Source: Candidatus Hodarchaeota archaeon (GTDB lineage Archaea; Asgardarchaeota; Heimdallarchaeia; Hodarchaeales; Hodarchaeaceae). From it: a DNA stretch of 37,146 nt. The stretch is from positions 1 to 37,146 of the forward strand of contig JAEOTQ010000236.1 of the NCBI GenBank assembly GCA_016839785.1, in the 5' to 3' direction. Below, one piece after another: positions 34,301-37,146 of this stretch. A program made the translations under genes and the position numbers. The stretch's first letter is position 1; every line of letters begins with the position of its first letter. The notes below the pieces were generated by a model, which was given only the letters and a program-made list of their open reading frames with translations, had not been told where the DNA came from and did no database searches.

Positions 34301-34912
34301 TTAGAAACTAATCCCTAAAAACTCACCAATTTGAGGTAATTTCTTCTGAGCTTCGTCAGCTACGTTCTGAAAAAGACTTTCACCATAGGTATCAATACCA
34401 ACTATCAGAGGACCGAATTTTTCTACATCTAATACCCACAAACATTCAGGAGTTCCTAAATCTAGCCAGTGGACTTCTTTTACTCTCTTGATACCTTTGG
34501 CTGCCACAACAGCTGCACCACCTACAAAAGCAGTATAAACTGCCTTGTATTCTTGCATGGCTTTCACAGTTCTAGCACCCATTCCTCCTTTACCGATGAT
34601 AACATTCACACCAAAAGTTTGAATGAATTCATCTTCAAAGATATCCATTCGTGTAGATGTTGTGGGACCAGCTGCTACAATTTCCCATTGATCGTCAACT
34701 TTTCTCACAACAGGACCACAATGGTAAACTGCCAAGCCTTCAAAGTCAATTGGCATTGATTCTCCTTTTTTGGCCATTTCCAAAGCTCGTTCATGAGCTT
34801 CATCTCGAGCAGTAAAAACAGTACCCGTAACGTAGATAACGTCACCAATTCTAAGTTTTTGTACATCTTCTTTAGTAATGGGAGTTGTAAAATGATATTC
34901 TGCCATGATCAA
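34301..34912 (-). CDS. Class I fumarate hydratase (or tartrate dehydratase), beta subunit
   Basis: A 203-residue C-terminal-domain subunit of the two-part, iron-sulfur class I hydro-lyase family. It has GDVIYVTGTVFTARDEAHERA near residues 23-43, GLAVYHCGP at about 61-69, GPTTSTRMD at about 81-89 and VIIGKGGMG at about 104-112, as in archaeal FumB and TtdB. The starts are ATG at 34912, overlapping the alpha gene stop by 4 bp, or ATG at 34906. It pairs with the alpha subunit to hydrate fumarate to malate. Tartrate dehydratase is the main alternative; the adjacent sucCD genes favour fumarase. Cytosolic. Confidence 0.85.
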   Translation of the reverse strand: MIMAEYHFTTPITKEDVQKLRIGDVIYVTGTVFTARDEAHERALEMAKKGESMPIDFEGLAVYHCGPVVRKVDDQWEIVAAGPTTSTRMDIFEDEFIQTFGVNVIIGKGGMGARTVKAMQEYKAVYTAFVGGAAVVAAKGIKRVKEVHWLDLGTPECLWVLDVEKFGPLIVGIDTYGESLFQNVADEAQKKLPQIGEFLGISF

Positions 34913-35805
34913 TCCTCCTTATGTGTTAAGAATTCCACTCGACCGTCTTGATAAATCCGAGCTGTCGATTTCCGTGCCGCCCAACATTGAATAGCTATAC
35001 CGACTGGCAATGATGCTGGATGTCTATGTGCATAATCGATTTTAACATCCAATGCAGTCGAAACTTCACCACCTAGACCCATTGAGCCAATACCTGTCAT
35101 GTTTATGGCTTTTAAGAGATCTTTTTCCAGTTGTGCAATTTCGGGTTCAGGGTGTCTTTGTCCTAGCGGACGCATTAATTGCTTCTTTCCTAACTTCAAT
35201 GCAATATCGGCACCACCACCTATTCCAACACCGACAATAACTGGTGGACAGGGTTGTCCCCCTGCGTTTAGAATTGTTTCGATCACAAATTTCTTTATAC
35301 CATTAATTCCTTGACCAGGTTTTAGCATTCCTAAGGCACACATATTTTCTGATCCACCACCTTTCGGAAAAACGGTTATTTCTAGATAATCTGCACCAGG
35401 GATGAAATCATAATTGATATACGGGATATGACGCCCAGTATTATCTCCACTATTTCCTCCAACAATGGGATTTACCGCATTCGGTCTTAATGGAATTTCC
35501 TTTGTTGCCCGAGCAGAAGCTTTCCGCAGTATACTTTCAATACCAAGAACTTTGGGGAAATTCTCTCCAATATTCACATAGTAGATATGAATACCAGTAT
35601 CCTGACACATGGGAGTTGCTGTTTCTTCGGCAATGCCAAAATTATCTACAATTGTCGATAATGCAGCTTTGCTAGGGGGACTTGTTTCGGCTTCTTGCAT
35701 TTTCTTCAATGCTTCAGAGACTTCATTTGGCAATTGTGTTGCTGCAAACTTATGCAATTTTACTGTAGTATCCTCTATTAACTGATAGAAGGTCATTTTA
35801 ATCAC
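34909..35805 (-). CDS. Class I fumarate hydratase (or tartrate dehydratase), alpha subunit
   Basis: A 298-residue alpha subunit of the same enzyme. The cluster-binding cysteines are seen in PMCQDTGIHIYYV (about 61-73), in GSENMCALGMLKPGQG and in GGQPCPPVIVGVGIGG, and VGGNSGDNTGRHIPYIN is a family block. This three-cysteine set holds the labile 4Fe-4S cluster that binds substrate. The frame begins with GTG at 35805; the ATG at 35796 (MTFYQLIEDT) is an equally good start and matches family N-termini better. A TATA box (complement of about 35866-35876) and a dyad over the transcription start lie upstream. It is first in the minus-strand run of TCA genes. Oxygen-labile clusters fit an anaerobic or micro-oxic host. 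Confidence 0.88.
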   Translation of the reverse strand: MIKMTFYQLIEDTTVKLHKFAATQLPNEVSEALKKMQEAETSPPSKAALSTIVDNFGIAEETATPMCQDTGIHIYYVNIGENFPKVLGIESILRKASARATKEIPLRPNAVNPIVGGNSGDNTGRHIPYINYDFIPGADYLEITVFPKGGGSENMCALGMLKPGQGINGIKKFVIETILNAGGQPCPPVIVGVGIGGGADIALKLGKKQLMRPLGQRHPEPEIAQLEKDLLKAINMTGIGSMGLGGEVSTALDVKIDYAHRHPASLPVGIAIQCWAARKSTARIYQDGRVEFLTHKED

Positions 35806-35831
35806 TTAAGTAACGATTAGCTAAGTTAGAT

Positions 35832-35876
35832 CCTAGAATATCTAGGTTAATCTATTTTAAAACAAGAAATATATAG
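35832..35876 (-). promoter_or_regulatory. Fumarase promoter with CCTAGA-ATA-TCTAGG dyad
   Basis: On the minus strand a TATA box CTATATATTTC (complement of 35866-35876) is followed about 25 bp later by an inverted repeat CCTAGA-(3)-TCTAGG (35832-35846), covering the expected transcription start. It is a candidate operator for control of the TCA genes. Confidence 0.5.
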
Positions 35877-35938
35877 AAAGGATGTAAAATTTAAATATTA
35901 TCAACTTAAATTGTAGACACTTTGTAAACCTATGAGAC

Positions 35939-36154
35939 TTGAACCTGCCAAATAGCTTAAAGAGATTGGTGATTATTCAGTCGAATATACCACGTGACTT
36001 TACATTCAAAACAATTCTTATAGGGGACACTGCAGTTGGTAAAACAACACTTCCTAGTCATTTTACTCCTAGATCCTTTACTCTGTCATATAAGAAAACT
36101 ATAGGATTTGAAAAATTCAATTTGAAAGGTTTGTTTTATTTTTCTGACGATTAG
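35939..36154 (+). pseudogene. Truncated Rab/Ras-like small GTPase (N-terminal fragment)
   Basis: About 71 codons from a TTG at 35939. From residue 20 (DFTFKTILIGDTAVGKTTL) the sequence is a clear small-GTPase start: strand beta-1, then the P-loop GDTAVGKT at 29-36. A switch I region follows, SLSYKKTIGFEKF-like in form, with the conserved threonine T54 in KKTIG. The frame stops at about residue 71, before the DxxG, NKxD and SAK motifs, so nucleotide binding cannot be complete. Full-length members have about 170-200 residues. It is either a decayed gene or a remnant left by rearrangement; downstream sequence to 36290 is a promoter for the next gene. Rab-like GTPases in number are a hallmark of Asgard archaea. 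Confidence 0.6.
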
Positions 36155-36215
36155 ATTCCTTTCGATTCTGTACATCGATCTTTTCTCGATTTTTACATTT
36201 TTGTCAGAGCAAAAA

Positions 36216-36276
36216 AGTATATATATGTCTTAATTGCATAATATTCGCAAGTATCGAATATATAACAAGCGATACT
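36216..36276 (+). promoter_or_regulatory. Promoter with AGTATCG-N13-CGATACT dyad for the last ABC operon
   Basis: A TATA box AGTATATATATG at 36216-36227 follows an A-rich BRE-like GCAAAAAA. The 7-bp inverted repeat AGTATCG (36250-36256) and CGATACT (36270-36276), 13 bp apart, lies over the predicted transcription start. It is a candidate operator; its regulator is not in the window. Confidence 0.55.
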
Positions 36277-36290
36277 ATTGGTGAAAGAAA

Positions 36291-37022
36291 ATGGCAGGTT
36301 CGCGTGCTATTGCGGTAAAAGTATCTGATGTTCACCGAGAATTCCAAATTGGTGATATATCAATAAAAGCCCTTCGTGGAATTAATATGTCAGTCTATGA
36401 AGGTGAATTTGTAGTTGTTTTAGGTCCTAGTGGATCTGGTAAAACCACTTTACTCAATCAGATAGGTGGAATTGATTCACCGACAGATGGAGAAGTCAAA
36501 GTACGTAATGAAGATATCACGGAATGGAGTGGTGGAAAACTCTCTGAATATCGTCGAAACAAAGTTGGTTGGATATTTCAATTCTTTAACTTAATCCCAT
36601 CATTAAGAGCCTGGGAGAATGTTGCCCTTGCTCTAGAGTTCAAGGGAGATAGGAAGGATATAAAATCGGTTGCCTGCGAAATGCTTGATGCAGTTGGACT
36701 AGGTGACAAAATTGATCGTTTTCCCAGTCAGCTCTCAGGTGGTGAACAACAACGAGTGGCTATTGCTCGTGCATTAGTTAAAAATCCGGAAATTATCGTC
36801 GCTGATGAACCCACAGGAAATCTTGATTTTATTACAGGACAAAAGATTGCAGATCTAATGAAAAAACTTAATGAGAAATTTGGGGGAACATTTATTGTTG
36901 TTTCACATGACCTAAGTATAACTGAAAAGGCTGATCGAGTTTTTCATTTACAGGATGGTCAAATTGTATCAGTTGATGAAACCCCCTCGGTAGGTAACTT
37001 CAAGAAGGTGCAGGAAAATTGA
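36291..37022 (+). CDS. ABC transporter ATP-binding protein (LolD/MacB-like)
   Basis: A 243-residue ATPase of the MacB/LolD/FtsE class. Walker [10 protein letters not shown] is at about 44-52, the Q-loop is in [18 protein letters not shown], the signature is LSGGEQQR at about 146-153, Walker [13 protein letters not shown] at about 166-177 and the H-loop is [20 protein letters not shown] at 36291 follows GGTGAAAG. It is the first gene of a second ABC operon in the window and overlaps the next gene by 4 bp (TTGA). Paired with the following FtsX-type permease, it likely drives export or extraction at the membrane. It resembles the first ATPase of the 17.25-24.3 kb operon more than the fused one. 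Confidence 0.9.
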   Translation: MAGSRAIAVKVSDVHREFQIGDISIKALRGINMSVYEGEFVVVLGPSGSGKTTLLNQIGGIDSPTDGEVKVRNEDITEWSGGKLSEYRRNKVGWIFQFFNLIPSLRAWENVALALEFKGDRKDIKSVACEMLDAVGLGDKIDRFPSQLSGGEQQRVAIARALVKNPEIIVADEPTGNLDFITGQKIADLMKKLNEKFGGTFIVVSHDLSITEKADRVFHLQDGQIVSVDETPSVGNFKKVQEN

Positions 37023-37146
37023 AACTCCTTACCAAGAAAATTTTTCGAGAAATTCGACTAAATAAATTTCGTTCTGTTGTTATTATACTCACTGTAACCA
37101 TAACCATTGCTTTAGGCATTGGTTTACTTAATATCAAAGAATCTTA
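37019..37146 (+). CDS. FtsX/MacB-type ABC permease, N-terminal start only
   Basis: A TTG at 37019 overlaps the ATPase stop (TTGA) and opens a frame that runs off the window end, giving about 42 residues. It begins [20 protein letters not shown] followed by a hydrophobic helix (VIILTVTITIALGIGLL). This is the usual positively charged cytosolic start and first transmembrane helix of FtsX-type permeases, much like the one at 18310. The remainder lies outside the window. Confidence 0.7.
   Translation, partial: MKLLTKKIFREIRLNKFRSVVIILTVTITIALGIGLLNIKES

Noticed and set aside
34469-34759. Plus-strand ORF opposite fumarase beta
   Set aside because: Antisense shadow with low-complexity His/Ser composition and no support.

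Overview
The window reads as a chromosomal segment of an archaeon, most likely an Asgard (Promethearchaeota) lineage. The evidence for archaea is TATA boxes of the form TTTATA/TATATA about 25 bp before inferred transcription starts, often with an A-rich BRE-like stretch, oligo-T gene ends, frequent TTG and GTG starts, and PadR regulators paired with HAAS-domain membrane proteins. The Asgard assignment rests mainly on a truncated Rab/Ras-like GTPase with an intact P-loop at about 35.94-36.15 kb and on the mix of gene families. It is an inference; no rRNA, tRNA or marker gene is present to settle it. Base composition is AT-rich throughout, with no sharp compositional break that I could see. I found no CRISPR array, transposase, integrase or tRNA.

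Layout. (1) 1-3810: the 5' end of an FMN reductase on the minus strand, then a PadR regulator, a HAAS-type membrane protein, a medium-chain quinone/alcohol dehydrogenase and a rhodanese-TusA fusion in one tight plus-strand operon. Its promoter carries three 9-bp repeats at exact 16-bp spacing. (2) 4.1-7.8 kb: a diacylglycerol/sphingosine-type lipid kinase fused to a membrane domain, a second dehydrogenase paralogue, two questionable mini-ORFs and a flavodoxin-like protein. (3) 7.9-10.7 kb: a lone condensation-domain acyltransferase divergent from a regulator made of two winged-helix repeats. (4) 10.9-15.3 kb: a membrane-anchored M1 metallopeptidase, a small unknown protein, an amidohydrolase, a nitroreductase and a small zinc-ribbon/membrane gene interrupted by an in-frame TAG. 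(5) 15.4-24.3 kb: an unknown membrane protein divergent from a five-gene operon: PadR, HAAS-like/RDD membrane protein, 1129-residue FtsX/MacB-type permease, a LolD/MacB-type ATPase, and a second ATPase carrying about 380 unassigned residues at its N-terminus. (6) 24.4-26.7 kb: an M20 dipeptidase and two tandem paralogous 113-114-residue proteins of unknown function. (7) 26.7-35.8 kb: central metabolism, with a CoA-transferase/GNAT fusion, a D-lactate/2-hydroxyacid dehydrogenase (FAD plus Fe-S) and, on the minus strand, fumarase alpha and beta subunits followed by sucC and sucD. (8) 35.9-37.1 kb: the GTPase fragment and the start of another ABC ATPase/permease pair.

How the parts fit. Two independent PadR-plus-HAAS-type sensor pairs each head an operon, one for redox/sulfur enzymes and one for an FtsX-type ABC machine. 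The fumarase and succinyl-CoA synthetase genes give consecutive TCA-branch steps (malate-fumarate and succinate-succinyl-CoA). The nearby CoA-transferase and flavin/Fe-S dehydrogenase suggest metabolism of organic acids. The best candidate for an undescribed system is the 17.25-24.3 kb operon, whose second ATPase subunit carries a large soluble helical extension that I cannot assign to a known family.
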